Both the position numbers and the translations under genes were made by a program. Shown here piece by piece: positions 48,294 to 57,198 of a stretch of 64,000 nt of DNA. Source of the DNA: an uncultured Anaerolineae bacterium (GTDB taxonomy: Bacteria > Chloroflexota > Anaerolineae > J036 > Brachytrichaceae). The stretch is taken from contig CALGMA010000006.1 in NCBI GenBank assembly GCA_937959265.1, positions 62,001-126,000 on the forward strand, read 5' to 3'. The notes beneath the pieces were generated by a model. The model saw nothing but the letters and a program-made list of their open reading frames with translations. It did no database searches and was not told where the DNA came from. Each line of letters begins with the position of its first letter. Position 1 is the first letter of the stretch.

Positions 48294-49187
48294 ATGCACA
48301 CGCTGCATCGCCAACATCGGCGCGAAATTTTATGGATGGTCGGGCCGGCCGTCCTGACGCTGATCATCTTCTCGCTCTATCCGCTGATCTACTCAATCGC
48401 CCTGAGCACGACCGATTCCCAGCTCGCCCGGCCCTTTCGTGAGTTCGTTGCTTTCAGAAACTATACCGATGCTGCTAGGGATGCACTTTTCGGCAACTCG
48501 CTTGTGCTCACCTTCATTTACGCCTTCGGTGTCACGGCGATTGAAACGGTCATCGGCTTTGGGCTGGCCCTGTTGTTGAACCGCGAGAGCGGCCCGACGC
48601 GCTTCGCACGGACACTGGGGCTGCTGCCGTTCATCACCCCGCCCGTTGCCATCGCGGCTATCTGGCGGCTGATCTACGATCCGTCGTCCGGCATGTTGAA
48701 CCACTACCTTGTCCGCGCCGGCATCCTGGAGCAAAACGTGGCTTTCCTCGGCGTCCCTGGCCTAGCAATGGCATCGGTGATGCTGGTAGACATATGGCAG
48801 TGGACGCCTTTCGTCTTCTTGCTTTCGCTAGCCGTGCTGGCCGGCCTGCCGCACGAGCCGTACGAGGCGGCTGCTGTAGATGGCGCAAATAGTTGGCAAC
48901 AATTCATCCACATCACCCTGCCGCTATGCTTGCCTGGCTTGCTGATCATCGCCATCCTTCGGCTGATCGGCGCGATGAAGGTTTTCGACCTGGTTTTTAT
49001 GCTGACGTTCGGCGGACCAGGGGCATCCACACAGGTTGCCTCGTTCTACATCTACAAGACAGCCTTCCAGCAATTCAAGACCGGCTACGCATCAGCAATG
49101 ACGATCATCATCATCATGGTGCTCTCGGTGCTAGTCACGCTGTTGACGGCCCTCTACCGGCGGATGCAGGTGAAATACGGACCATGA
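48294..49187 (+). CDS. Carbohydrate ABC transporter permease (MalF/CUT1 type)
   Basis: A 297-residue six-helix permease. The N-terminal WMVGPAVLTLIIFSLYPLIY helix and the EAA loop HEPYEAAAVDGANSWQQFIH followed by TLPLCLPGL are family marks. ATG at 48294 was chosen; a GTG-type in-frame start at 48261 would add eleven residues. Its stop overlaps the next start (ATGA), so the two permeases are translationally coupled. No ATPase gene is present in the set. Confidence 0.93.
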   Translation: MHTLHRQHRREILWMVGPAVLTLIIFSLYPLIYSIALSTTDSQLARPFREFVAFRNYTDAARDALFGNSLVLTFIYAFGVTAIETVIGFGLALLLNRESGPTRFARTLGLLPFITPPVAIAAIWRLIYDPSSGMLNHYLVRAGILEQNVAFLGVPGLAMASVMLVDIWQWTPFVFLLSLAVLAGLPHEPYEAAAVDGANSWQQFIHITLPLCLPGLLIIAILRLIGAMKVFDLVFMLTFGGPGASTQVASFYIYKTAFQQFKTGYASAMTIIIIMVLSVLVTLLTALYRRMQVKYGP

Positions 49188-50062
49188 CCGACCAGGCGAT
49201 TTCCCCATCGGTTCGGCAACGATCCGCAAAGCCGCTGCATCCTATGCGCGCGGCAATGCACACACTGCGTTGGGTGACGGTTGCATTGCTGCTGGCGTTC
49301 ACACTCATCCCATTGATTTTCATGGTGACGACTTCATTAAAGTCGCCCATCGAGATTCGCGTTTCGGGCAGCCTGCTGCCATCGGAGGGCATTTTCTTGG
49401 TGAACTGGGAGCGCGCCTTCCGCAATGTGCCTCTGCCGCGCTACTTGTGGAATTCGCTTACCGTTGGGATGATGAGCACGGCCATGACGTTACTCGTCGC
49501 CGTGCCGGCCAGCTATGCCATCGTGCGCTTTCGCGCCGGCGGGCGCTGGTTGCCATCCTGGATCCTCGGCACCTACGTCGCTCCGCCGATTGTGATCAGC
49601 GTGCCGGTGTTCATGTTGATGCGCGCGGTGGGGTTAGTAGATCGGCCGTTTGGCCTGGCGTTGCTGCACATGGTGGCTAACTTGCCAGTGGCGACGTGGA
49701 TGCTGATGGATTTCATTCGCAGCTTACCGGTGGAAGTAGAAGAGGCGGCACAAATGGACGGCGCGTCATATTGGGGAGTGTTGTTGCGCATCGTCGTGCC
49801 GCTCATCTTGCCTGGCCTGATTGCCACAGCGATCATCTGCCTCATCCTGTCGTGGAACGAGTTTTTGTTCGCTCTGATTCTGACTTACAGCCTGCGCTCA
49901 CAGACCTTCCCCATCGGCATCTCCGAATTCCAAGGCGAGCATGGCTTGCAGTTCGGCGAGATTTCCGCAGCAGCGCTCACCGGCATTGTGCCGGTGTATG
50001 TGTTGGCGATGTTCTTCCAGCGCTATCTGATTCACGGTCTGACGCGCGGCAGCGTGAAATGA
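49184..50062 (+). CDS. Carbohydrate ABC transporter permease (MalG/CUT1 type)
   Basis: A 292-residue six-helix permease. After a polar N-terminus come LLLAFTLIPLIFMVTTSLKS and the EAA loop PVEVEEAAQMDGASYWGVLL followed by VPLILPG, then the MalG-type C-terminal RYLIHGLTRGSVK. It pairs with the preceding permease, overlapping it by four bases. The dehydrogenase gene follows after 33 bp with its own ribosome-binding site. Confidence 0.94.
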   Translation: MTDQAISPSVRQRSAKPLHPMRAAMHTLRWVTVALLLAFTLIPLIFMVTTSLKSPIEIRVSGSLLPSEGIFLVNWERAFRNVPLPRYLWNSLTVGMMSTAMTLLVAVPASYAIVRFRAGGRWLPSWILGTYVAPPIVISVPVFMLMRAVGLVDRPFGLALLHMVANLPVATWMLMDFIRSLPVEVEEAAQMDGASYWGVLLRIVVPLILPGLIATAIICLILSWNEFLFALILTYSLRSQTFPIGISEFQGEHGLQFGEISAAALTGIVPVYVLAMFFQRYLIHGLTRGSVK

Positions 50063-50095
50063 GCCGCGTATCTTTCACAAGGAGATGAAATTGCT

Positions 50096-51151
50096 ATGAA
50101 AGCAGCGCGATGGCACGATCAACGTGATGTCCGAATCGAGGATGTTCCGGAGTGCGCACCGAAACCAGGCGAGGTGAAGCTCAAGGTGCATTACTGCGGC
50201 ATCTGCGGCACCGACCTACACGAGTATCTAGAGGGACCGATGTTCATCGCGAAAGAACCGCATCCGCTCACCGGCTACGGCGCGCCGGTGATCATCGGCC
50301 ACGAGTTCGCTGGCGAGATCATCGCCATCGGCAAAGGCGTGACCGGCTGGTCGGTAGGCGATCGAGTCGCCTTGGAGGGATACCACATCTGTCATGAATG
50401 CCACTACTGTCAACGCCACGAATACAACCGCTGCGAGCGACTGGCCTTTCACGGCTTTTCTGCGCCAGGCGGGCTGGCCGAGACGGTGTGTGCGCCGGCT
50501 TACCAGCTTTATCCGCTCGACCCACGCGTGAGCTGGGAAGCATCACCTTTGGTCGAGCCAACCGCCGTGGCAGTGCGCGCAGTCAATCACCTCAAGCCGT
50601 TGCTGGGTGAGCGCGCGCTGGTGGTCGGCGCAGGGCCGATCGGCCTGGCGGTGGTACAGGTGCTGCGCGCTGCGGGCATCAACCGCATTGCCGTCGTCGA
50701 ACCGGCGCGCAAGCGGCGCGAGATGGCGCTTGAGTTCGGCGCGACCATCGCGCTCGACCCACGCAGCGATGATGTCGAGCGCGAGATTCGTCACTTTACT
50801 AACCAGCTCGGCGCCGATATTGCCTTCGAGTGCGGGGGCAACGATGCCGCATATCAGACGACCGTGCGTAACACGCGCAAAGGCGCGCGCATCTGTCTCG
50901 TGAGCCAGACCAATACGCCCTTCCGACTATTCGTCAACGACATCGGCTTCAACGAGCGCATGCTGATCGGCACAGTGGCCTATTGCGGCGAGTTTGCGCC
51001 GGCCATACAGTTGATTGCCGAGGGCAAGGTGCGCGCGAGCGACATGATCACCGCGCGCGTCAGCCTCGATCGCCTGGTGGACGTCGGCTACCGCGAGCTG
51101 ATGGAACACACCGACGAACATGTGAAGATCATCGTTTCTCCTTGGATGTGA
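50096..51151 (+). CDS. Zn-dependent alcohol dehydrogenase, 2,3-butanediol/sorbitol dehydrogenase-like
   Basis: A 351-residue medium-chain dehydrogenase. Catalytic zinc ligands: CGICGTDLHEYLEGP (Cys near 39) and IIGHEFAGE (His, Glu). Structural zinc Cys residues: CHECHYCQRHEYNRC. NAD-binding motif VVGAGPIGLAVVQVLRAAG. The EYLEGP and HPLTGYGAP segments are especially close to (R,R)-butanediol dehydrogenases, but polyol and threonine dehydrogenases share much of this. In this operon it most likely oxidises a polyol or sugar-acid alcohol delivered by the transporter (inference). A CAAGGAG ribosome-binding site lies upstream. Confidence 0.93.
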   Translation: MKAARWHDQRDVRIEDVPECAPKPGEVKLKVHYCGICGTDLHEYLEGPMFIAKEPHPLTGYGAPVIIGHEFAGEIIAIGKGVTGWSVGDRVALEGYHICHECHYCQRHEYNRCERLAFHGFSAPGGLAETVCAPAYQLYPLDPRVSWEASPLVEPTAVAVRAVNHLKPLLGERALVVGAGPIGLAVVQVLRAAGINRIAVVEPARKRREMALEFGATIALDPRSDDVEREIRHFTNQLGADIAFECGGNDAAYQTTVRNTRKGARICLVSQTNTPFRLFVNDIGFNERMLIGTVAYCGEFAPAIQLIAEGKVRASDMITARVSLDRLVDVGYRELMEHTDEHVKIIVSPWM

Positions 51152-51215
51152 ACCGAACAACGCCTAGTGCGCTTTGAACGCATCGGGCGCCGACAAACGA
51201 TATATCTCAATAGCC

Positions 51216-52724
51216 ATGTCAACGATAGCGAATAACCCCATCTCGTTATTGCCCGAAGTACAGGCTTTTTTGCAAAGACCCAAGCGCTTGTTCATCAACA
51301 ATGCCTTTGTCGAGCCGACGTCGGGCAAGATGATGCCCACCGAAAACCCGGCCACCGGCGGCGTGCTCGACCACATCCCCGCCGGCGATGCAGCCGATAT
51401 TGATGTAGCTGTGCGCGCCGCGCGCGCTGCATTCGAAGGCGAATGGCAAGCCATGTCGCCTACCCAGCGCGCCGCGTGCATGTTCAAGCTGGCCGACTTG
51501 ATCGAGCAGCATGTGGAGGAGTTTGCCGAAATCGAATCGCTGGACGTCGGCAAGACGATCACCAGCGCCCGCACGATTGACGTGCCCTTTACGGTATTCC
51601 TATGGCGCTATTACGCCGGATGGGCTACCAAGCTCTACGGCAAAACACTCGACCTGAGCTTGCCGCCAAACGGCGCATTTTTCTCCTACATTCGTCGCGA
51701 GCCGGTTGGTGTGGTTGGCTGCATCATCCCATGGAACTACCCGTTGGCGCAGGTGTCGTTCAAAGTCGCGCCTGCACTGGCCGCCGGCTGCACCACCATC
51801 GTCAAACCGGCCGAACAAGCCTCGTTAGCCAACCTGCGTTTAGCTGAGTTGATCGGTGAAGCCGGCTTCCCGCCCGGCGTGATCAACATCGTGACTGGTC
51901 TAGGCGAAACCGCCGGCGCAGCGCTGGCCGAACATCCCGACGTGAACAAGATTTCGTTTACCGGCTCTACAGCCGTCGGCAAGCTCATCATGCAGGCGGC
52001 CGGGCGGTCAAACCTGAAACGCCTAACCTTGGAGTTAGGCGGCAAATCGCCCACCATCATCTTCGACGACGCTGACATGAGCGAGGCGATTCCCACCGCG
52101 GCTGCGGCCATCTTCAACAATAGCGGCCAGGTGTGCAACGCTGGCTCTCGGCTGTATGTGCAACGCCGCTCTTTCGACCGCGTGATCGAGGGAGTAGCCG
52201 ACTACGCGAAGCAATTGCGCATTGGCGTCGGTTTGGATGAAAGCACGCAGCTTGGGCCGTTGGTAACCCACGAGCAGAAAGCGCGCGTGTTGAGCTACAT
52301 GGAGCAAGGGCTACAGAGCGGCGCGCATTTAGTCGTCGGCGGCCCGAACCTTCTGCAAGACGCACCGGGCAACTTCGTCTCACCCTCGATCTTCATCAAC
52401 ACAAAGCCGGAGATGTCCATCGTGCGCGAGGAGATCTTCGGGCCGGTGCTCGTGGCCGAGCCGTTCGACGATCCAGATGAAATTGCGTCGGTGGCGAACC
52501 AGACGCACTACGGGCTGGCTGTAACGATCTTCACCCGAGACATCAGCCGCGCCCACAGACTGGCCGCGCGGTTGAACGCCGGCGCCATCTGGATCAACTG
52601 TTTCGGCGTGTTCGACCCCAACCTGCCATTCGGCGGCTTCAAGCAGTCGGGCATGGGACGCGAGTTCTCGCAGGAAGGCGTGGAAGCCTTCACCGAACTC
52701 AAGGCGGTCACGGTCAAGCTGTAG
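51216..52724 (+). CDS. NAD(P)-dependent aldehyde dehydrogenase
   Basis: A 502-residue aldehyde dehydrogenase. Conserved parts: IIPWNYPLAQ (active-site Asn), TTIVKPAEQAS (cofactor Lys), ISFTGSTAVGK, LTLELGGKSP (general-base Glu), NNSGQVCNAGSRLYV (catalytic Cys) and GPVLVAEPFDDPDE. It matches the betaine/phenylacetaldehyde/retinal-type ALDH group. ATG at 51216 was chosen because family members start shortly before LFINNAFVEP; TTG at 51174 is an in-frame alternative. It is the last gene of the plus-strand set and likely removes the final aldehyde. Its end overlaps rnc by 11 bp on the opposite strand. Confidence 0.94.
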   Translation: MSTIANNPISLLPEVQAFLQRPKRLFINNAFVEPTSGKMMPTENPATGGVLDHIPAGDAADIDVAVRAARAAFEGEWQAMSPTQRAACMFKLADLIEQHVEEFAEIESLDVGKTITSARTIDVPFTVFLWRYYAGWATKLYGKTLDLSLPPNGAFFSYIRREPVGVVGCIIPWNYPLAQVSFKVAPALAAGCTTIVKPAEQASLANLRLAELIGEAGFPPGVINIVTGLGETAGAALAEHPDVNKISFTGSTAVGKLIMQAAGRSNLKRLTLELGGKSPTIIFDDADMSEAIPTAAAAIFNNSGQVCNAGSRLYVQRRSFDRVIEGVADYAKQLRIGVGLDESTQLGPLVTHEQKARVLSYMEQGLQSGAHLVVGGPNLLQDAPGNFVSPSIFINTKPEMSIVREEIFGPVLVAEPFDDPDEIASVANQTHYGLAVTIFTRDISRAHRLAARLNAGAIWINCFGVFDPNLPFGGFKQSGMGREFSQEGVEAFTELKAVTVKL

Positions 52725-53460
52725 GCATAGTCATGAGGGGCGGCGGGGCATCGTCCCTCTTTTCGTTTTGGTTGCTCGCTGCGCGCGGCACCAGCTCGCT
52801 CGCCCGCTCCAGCGCGTCGCGCGCGGCGAGTTGCTCGGCCATCTGTTTGCTGGAGCCGCGTCCAACGCCGGCCACGCGGTCGCCCAGTCGCACTTCGACG
52901 GTGAACACCTTCGCGTGATCCGGCCCCTCGGTGGCCACGAGCTTGTAGCGCGGCGTGACGCCCAGCACGCCCTGGCTCCACTCCTGCAGGTGGCTCTTAG
53001 CGTCGCGGTCGAGCTTGGCCTGCACGATTTCCGGCGTAGCCTGGGCAAGCAGGGGCACGATGAAGTCGCGCACCGCTTCGATGCCCTGATCAAGGTAGAG
53101 CGCACCGAGCAGCGCTTCAAAGGCGTCGCCGAGGATGTTGGCGCGTTCGCGGCCGCCGGTGTCAATCTCGCCTTTGCCCAGCCGCAGCCGTTCCGGCAAC
53201 CCCACTTGACGGGCAAACTTCGCCAGTGTGCTCACGCGCACCAGCGCGGCGCGGACGCTAGTAAGCCGACCTTCGTCATACTCCGGGAACTGCTCGAACA
53301 GCCACGCCCCGGCGATGAAATCCAACACCGCATCGCCGAGGAACTCGAGGCGCTCGTTGTCGGCGGCTTGTTCTTCGGGATGCTCGTTGACGTAGGACGT
53401 GTGAGTGAGCGCGCGTTCGAGGAGCGTCGGGTCGTTGAAGGCCGGTAGTTCAACCGTCAT
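52714..53460 (-). CDS. rnc: Ribonuclease III
   Basis: A 248-residue RNase III. The signature is NERLEFLGDAVLDF (catalytic Glu and Asp), with second metal site in NILGDAFEALLGALYLDQG, and a C-terminal double-stranded-RNA-binding domain (KSHLQEWSQGVLGVTPRYKL through SSKQMAEQLAARDALERA). It processes rRNA and structured mRNAs. Its start overlaps the end of fabF by 11 bp, the common fabF-rnc arrangement, so both are co-translated. A 22-residue tail after the RNA-binding domain is unremarkable. Confidence 0.96.
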   Translation of the reverse strand: MTVELPAFNDPTLLERALTHTSYVNEHPEEQAADNERLEFLGDAVLDFIAGAWLFEQFPEYDEGRLTSVRAALVRVSTLAKFARQVGLPERLRLGKGEIDTGGRERANILGDAFEALLGALYLDQGIEAVRDFIVPLLAQATPEIVQAKLDRDAKSHLQEWSQGVLGVTPRYKLVATEGPDHAKVFTVEVRLGDRVAGVGRGSSKQMAEQLAARDALERASELVPRAASNQNEKRDDAPPPLMTMPTA

Positions 53461-54697
53461 ACCGCTTGAAGATCAGCACGCTGTTGTGCCCGCCGAAGCC
53501 GAACGAGTTGTTCATCGCCACGCTCACGCGGTGCTTACGCGCCTCGCCCGGCACGTAATCCAGGTCGCACTGCGGGTCGGGTTCGACGAGGTTGCGCGTG
53601 GGCGGGATGACGCCGCGTTGGATGGCGTAGATGCACACCGCAGCCTCTAGCGCGCCGGTGGCGCCCATCATGTGGCCGGTCATGCTCTTCGTGCTGCTTA
53701 TAGGCACTTTGTAGGCATAGTCGCCGAGCGCGGTCTTTACGGCCTGCGTTTCTGCGATGTCGTTCAGCGGCGTCGCCGTGCCGTGGGCATTGATGTAGTC
53801 AATGTCCTCTGGGCGAACGTTGGCGCGCTCCATGGCGCGGCGAATGGCTTTGGCCGCGCCGGCGCCGCCTTCGGCAGGCGCGATGACATGGAAGGCGTCG
53901 GTGGTCTGGCCGAAGCCGGCGATCTCCGCCAGGATATTCGCGCCGCGCCGGAGGGCGAATTCCAACTCCTCCAGCACCATGACGCATGCTCCCTCGCCCA
54001 TCACCACGCCGTCGCGATGCTTATCGAAGGGCTTAGGCGAGGTGGACGGCAGCTCGTTATTGTGGCTGAGCGCGCCCAGCCGGTCGAAGCCGGCCATGCC
54101 CAGCGCGCTGACTGTAGCATCGGCGCCGCCGGCGATCATGGCGATCGCCGCCCCGCGCCGGATGATCTCGAACGCCTGGCCCAGGCTATCGTTGCTAGTG
54201 GCGCAGGCCGAGGTGGGCGAATACGACGGGCCGCGCGCGCCCAGCTCAATGGCGATCATGCCCGATGCGCCGTTGCTCATGATCATCGGGATGGCAAAAG
54301 GATTGATCCGGCGCGGCCCCTGCTCGCGCAGCACTTCATACTGGGCCAGCATGGTGTGGAAGCCACCCACTGACGATCCAACGACCACGCCGACATCGTC
54401 GGCGATGTTGGGCGTGATGGTGAAGTTCGCCTGATAGACGGCCTGTCGCGCAGCAGCAAGGGCATACTGCTCAAACAAGTCGGTGCGGCGCACCTCGCGC
54501 GGGTCAATGAAGTTGGCTGGGTCGAAATTCTTGACCTCACATGCCACATGCACGGGCAGCAGGTTGGGGTCAAAACGAGTGATCGGTGCGACTCCGGACT
54601 CGCCGTTGATCAATGCATCCCACGTGCGCTCCATGTCTAACCCGAGCGGCGTAATCGCACCGATGCCGGTCACGACAACTCTTCGATGATTCTGCAT
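53450..54697 (-). CDS. fabF: Beta-ketoacyl-ACP synthase II
   Basis: A 415-residue condensing enzyme of normal length. It begins RRVVVTGIGAITPLG; catalytic Cys lies in TSACATSNDSLG, and the two His residues in YINAHGTATPLND and NNSFGFGGHNSVL. It extends acyl-ACP chains in fatty-acid synthesis. GGGAGAAAGC precedes the ATG as ribosome-binding site, but that site lies in an inverted repeat. Neither acpP nor fabD is adjacent on the upstream side, where a glycosyltransferase is found. Confidence 0.96.
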   Translation of the reverse strand: MQNHRRVVVTGIGAITPLGLDMERTWDALINGESGVAPITRFDPNLLPVHVACEVKNFDPANFIDPREVRRTDLFEQYALAAARQAVYQANFTITPNIADDVGVVVGSSVGGFHTMLAQYEVLREQGPRRINPFAIPMIMSNGASGMIAIELGARGPSYSPTSACATSNDSLGQAFEIIRRGAAIAMIAGGADATVSALGMAGFDRLGALSHNNELPSTSPKPFDKHRDGVVMGEGACVMVLEELEFALRRGANILAEIAGFGQTTDAFHVIAPAEGGAGAAKAIRRAMERANVRPEDIDYINAHGTATPLNDIAETQAVKTALGDYAYKVPISSTKSMTGHMMGATGALEAAVCIYAIQRGVIPPTRNLVEPDPQCDLDYVPGEARKHRVSVAMNNSFGFGGHNSVLIFKRYDG

Positions 54698-54698
54698 G

Positions 54699-54733
54699 CT
54701 TTCTCCCAGCGGTCATGGCGCATTGGGAGAAAG
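54699..54733 (-). promoter_or_regulatory. Inverted repeat enclosing the fabF ribosome-binding site
   Basis: CTTTCTCCCA (54699-54708) and TGGGAGAAAG (54724-54733) are exact complements. In the fabF mRNA the 3' arm is GGGAGAAAG, the Shine-Dalgarno sequence, so the hairpin could block translation. Confidence 0.6.
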
Positions 54734-54747
54734 GGGATTGAAGAACA

Positions 54748-54790
54748 GAGATTGGAGCGCGGGAGAGAACTGCTCCCGTCTTCCAATCTC
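54748..54790 (-). promoter_or_regulatory. Long hairpin with one internal loop between glycosyltransferase and fabF genes
   Basis: GAGATTGGA pairs with TCCAATCTC (9 bp) and CGGGAG with CTCCCG (6 bp), separated by a symmetrical 3-base internal loop, apical loop 7 bases. No T-run directly follows on the minus strand, so termination would be partial. Confidence 0.6.
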
Positions 54791-54808
54791 CGACAGCCAA
54801 CCGCCAGC

Positions 54809-55552
54809 CTACTCCCGAAACTTGGACGTTCGAACGCGCCACAGACCTTTCAGGTCTTCGATGGCCGTGGGGATGATCTTCACCCGGGAATCGAGGTCTT
54901 CGATCCACTCCACCGGCACCTCCCAGATTTTATAACCTTGTTGCTCGGCGCGTATGAGCAGCTCGGAATCGAAGAACCAGCGGTTATCCTGAATATGTGG
55001 GACGAGGTCCTTAACCGCCTGGCGCGAAAGGGCTTTGAAGCCGCACTGCGCGTCGGAGAAGCGCCGGCGGGGGAACATCAGTTTGACGATCAGGTTGTAG
55101 GCGCGTGAGATCACCTCGCGCTTGAATTGGCGGGTGACGCGGGCGCCGGGCATCAGCCGCGAGCCGGTAGCAATGTGATACTCGCCAGCGAAGAGCGGAT
55201 CCACCATCGGCATCAAGTGGTTCAAATTGGTGGATAAGTCCACGTCCATGTAGCACACCACATCGGCGTCCGACACCAGCCATGCCTTCTTGAGCGCTCG
55301 GCCGCGCCCCTTCTGGTCAAGGTGGATGTAGGTCACCTCGCCGGGATACTTGCGCTCCAGCTCTTTGGCAATCTCCAGCGTGCGATCCGTCGAGGCGTTG
55401 TTGGCAACCACGATGCGCCACTTGTAAGGGCAGTTCTTCTTCAGGAAGTCGCGCAACTTAGTTACGCTAGGCTCCAGGTCACGCTCTTCGTTATAGACGG
55501 GGATAACGATGTCGAGGGTCTTCGATGACTGTGCGGCGATCGGATTGGCCAT
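54809..55552 (-). CDS. Family 2 glycosyltransferase (dolichyl-phosphate sugar synthase-like)
   Basis: A 247-residue GT-A glycosyltransferase. It begins LDIVIPVYNEERDL; the nucleotide-sugar/metal site is DVVCYMDVDLSTNL, and later blocks RLMPGARVTRQFKREVISRA and RFSDAQCGFKALSRQAVKDL are typical of DPM1/DPG-like enzymes that load a sugar on a polyprenyl phosphate. No C-terminal membrane helices. ATG at 55552 was chosen because a TATAAT box lies 13 bases upstream; an earlier in-frame ATG at 55600 would place the start before that box. Confidence 0.9.
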   Translation of the reverse strand: MANPIAAQSSKTLDIVIPVYNEERDLEPSVTKLRDFLKKNCPYKWRIVVANNASTDRTLEIAKELERKYPGEVTYIHLDQKGRGRALKKAWLVSDADVVCYMDVDLSTNLNHLMPMVDPLFAGEYHIATGSRLMPGARVTRQFKREVISRAYNLIVKLMFPRRRFSDAQCGFKALSRQAVKDLVPHIQDNRWFFDSELLIRAEQQGYKIWEVPVEWIEDLDSRVKIIPTAIEDLKGLWRVRTSKFRE

Positions 55553-55565
55553 CGCAACGGCGGCG

Positions 55566-55571
55566 ATTATA
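55566..55571 (-). promoter_or_regulatory. -10 box (TATAAT) of the glycosyltransferase gene
   Basis: Minus-strand TATAAT ends 13 bases before the ATG at 55552; no clear -35. Confidence 0.5.
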
Positions 55572-55757
55572 TCTTTCTGATACGGTTGACTGATTACCAT
55601 AGAATCCCCCTCGCGGAGATGGGCTTTTCACCTGTATGTGCGTTACTCGTTCCTGCGTCGTCTGCTCAATAGTCGTCCATCGCCGCGAAATCATCACGCT
55701 CGAACGGGCATCATCTGCAACTTGCAACCTGCTACTGCAAGATTATTTATCCCAACC

Positions 55758-57095
55758 TTAGCCTTTCTTTAGCGGCGGTAGTCGGAAGCTCAACCACACA
55801 CCGCAAGCCACTAGCGCAGCGACGAAGCCGAACATTACTACATAAGCGACCGCGGCCTGGCTGCGCGCCGCGAGCGCATCTATCCAAATGCCGCCGACGA
55901 CCGGCGACAAGGCGACCACGCCGCCAAGCGTGTTGATGGCGCCGACGTACATGGCGCGGTGTCGTTCCGGCGCGCTGTCCAAGAGGTAGCCGAGCGCGCC
56001 GAGCACCAGCGAATGTTCGATCGCCCCGCGCAGCGCGAAGATCGCGATGAAACCGGCGATCGCCACGTCACAAGCCGGCGCGCCGCGCGGCAAAATGGCC
56101 AGCGCGTAGATCAACGCAAGCAGCGGCGCGGCAAACTGCATGAGCGATGCCGCGCGCACCACGCTCAGCGCCGTGAATCGGTCGGCCAGCCAGCCGAACA
56201 ACGCGATGCCGCCGATGCCGCCGATGATCAACGCGATGTTGAAGATGCCGGTGGCCGAATCATCGAGGCCGAGTTGATCTTTGGCGAAGACCAGGTAGAA
56301 CGAGGCAGCCATCAGCTCGATGCCGGTAAGGAGGCGCACGATCATGACGCGCCGGAAGACGGGATCGGTGCGCGTCGCTTCTTTCAAGCTGGCGATGAAA
56401 TCCGAGTTTTGTGTGTGGGCGTGCTCCGTTTCAGCCATCGGGTTCTCTCGCAGCAGGCTGATGATGGCCAGCGAGATCGCCATGCAGAGCCAGGTGCAGC
56501 CAAAGATGAACGCATAGTTTTGCGGGAAGGGCAATCCGTCCGGCTGCAACACGCGCTCCACGATCAGGCCGGCGCCGATGCCGAAGAGACCACCTATGAA
56601 CTGGCCGATCGAGACGCTGCGCGCGCGCATGCGCGGCGAGAGCGCCCGGCTCATCATGTCGAACCAGGCCACGCCGGCCAGCGCATCGCACACGTTGAAG
56701 ACGGTCAGACACCCGACCAACACCCATACGGTCAGGATCGGCGCCTGCGCCTGGGTGATGAGCAACCAGAGCGCAATCAACAGCAGCGCATTGCGGCCGA
56801 TCAGGCTGGGAATCATCAGATAGGGCTTCTGCCAGCGTTTGCCCCGCACGATGTGCGCCGCGACGAGCTGCGGCAAAAACCACGTCACCGACCACGTCAT
56901 GCCCACCACGCCGATGAGCGTCTTGTCATTGGTGAGCTGCGACGCCAGACCGACCAGCACGGTCGTCGCCGGGATAAAGTAGGTGCCGACCATGAATGCC
57001 GCGATGTCGCCGGTGAAGGCCAGGACGTTGCGATGGGAATCTATTGGGACGAGCGTTTGACGATCTTCGATAGCGGACTGCGCAATAGTGGTCAC
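55758..57095 (-). CDS. Major facilitator superfamily transporter
   Basis: A 445-residue protein with 12 predicted membrane helices and a polar central loop (about residues 215-245, [20 protein letters not shown]). Segments such as [20 protein letters not shown] carry the MFS A-like motif between helices of the second half. The start is GTG at 57095. No substrate can be inferred from neighbours: the divergent gene is aconitase-like and the downstream gene a glycosyltransferase 157 bp away. Confidence 0.9.
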   Translation of the reverse strand: MTTIAQSAIEDRQTLVPIDSHRNVLAFTGDIAAFMVGTYFIPATTVLVGLASQLTNDKTLIGVVGMTWSVTWFLPQLVAAHIVRGKRWQKPYLMIPSLIGRNALLLIALWLLITQAQAPILTVWVLVGCLTVFNVCDALAGVAWFDMMSRALSPRMRARSVSIGQFIGGLFGIGAGLIVERVLQPDGLPFPQNYAFIFGCTWLCMAISLAIISLLRENPMAETEHAHTQNSDFIASLKEATRTDPVFRRVMIVRLLTGIELMAASFYLVFAKDQLGLDDSATGIFNIALIIGGIGGIALFGWLADRFTALSVVRAASLMQFAAPLLALIYALAILPRGAPACDVAIAGFIAIFALRGAIEHSLVLGALGYLLDSAPERHRAMYVGAINTLGGVVALSPVVGGIWIDALAARSQAAVAYVVMFGFVAALVACGVWLSFRLPPLKKG

Positions 57096-57173
57096 GGGGC
57101 AATCATACGTGAGCGGAAATGAACCCCGCTGCGGAACCTCGTTTCAAACGTCATACGCGCCTTCCGCGCTTCG

Positions 57174-57179
57174 TATAAT
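57174..57179 (+). promoter_or_regulatory. -10 box (TATAAT) upstream of the LeuC-like gene
   Basis: Exact TATAAT 19 bases before the ATG at 57199 in the 103-bp divergent gap; no clear -35. Confidence 0.5.
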
Positions 57180-57198
57180 CCTTGCCCAACTACGACCC

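Noticed and set aside
55959..57122. 387-codon open frame opposite the MFS transporter
   Set aside because: Composition rich in Arg, His, Gln and Asp with no motif; explained as antisense to membrane-protein codons.
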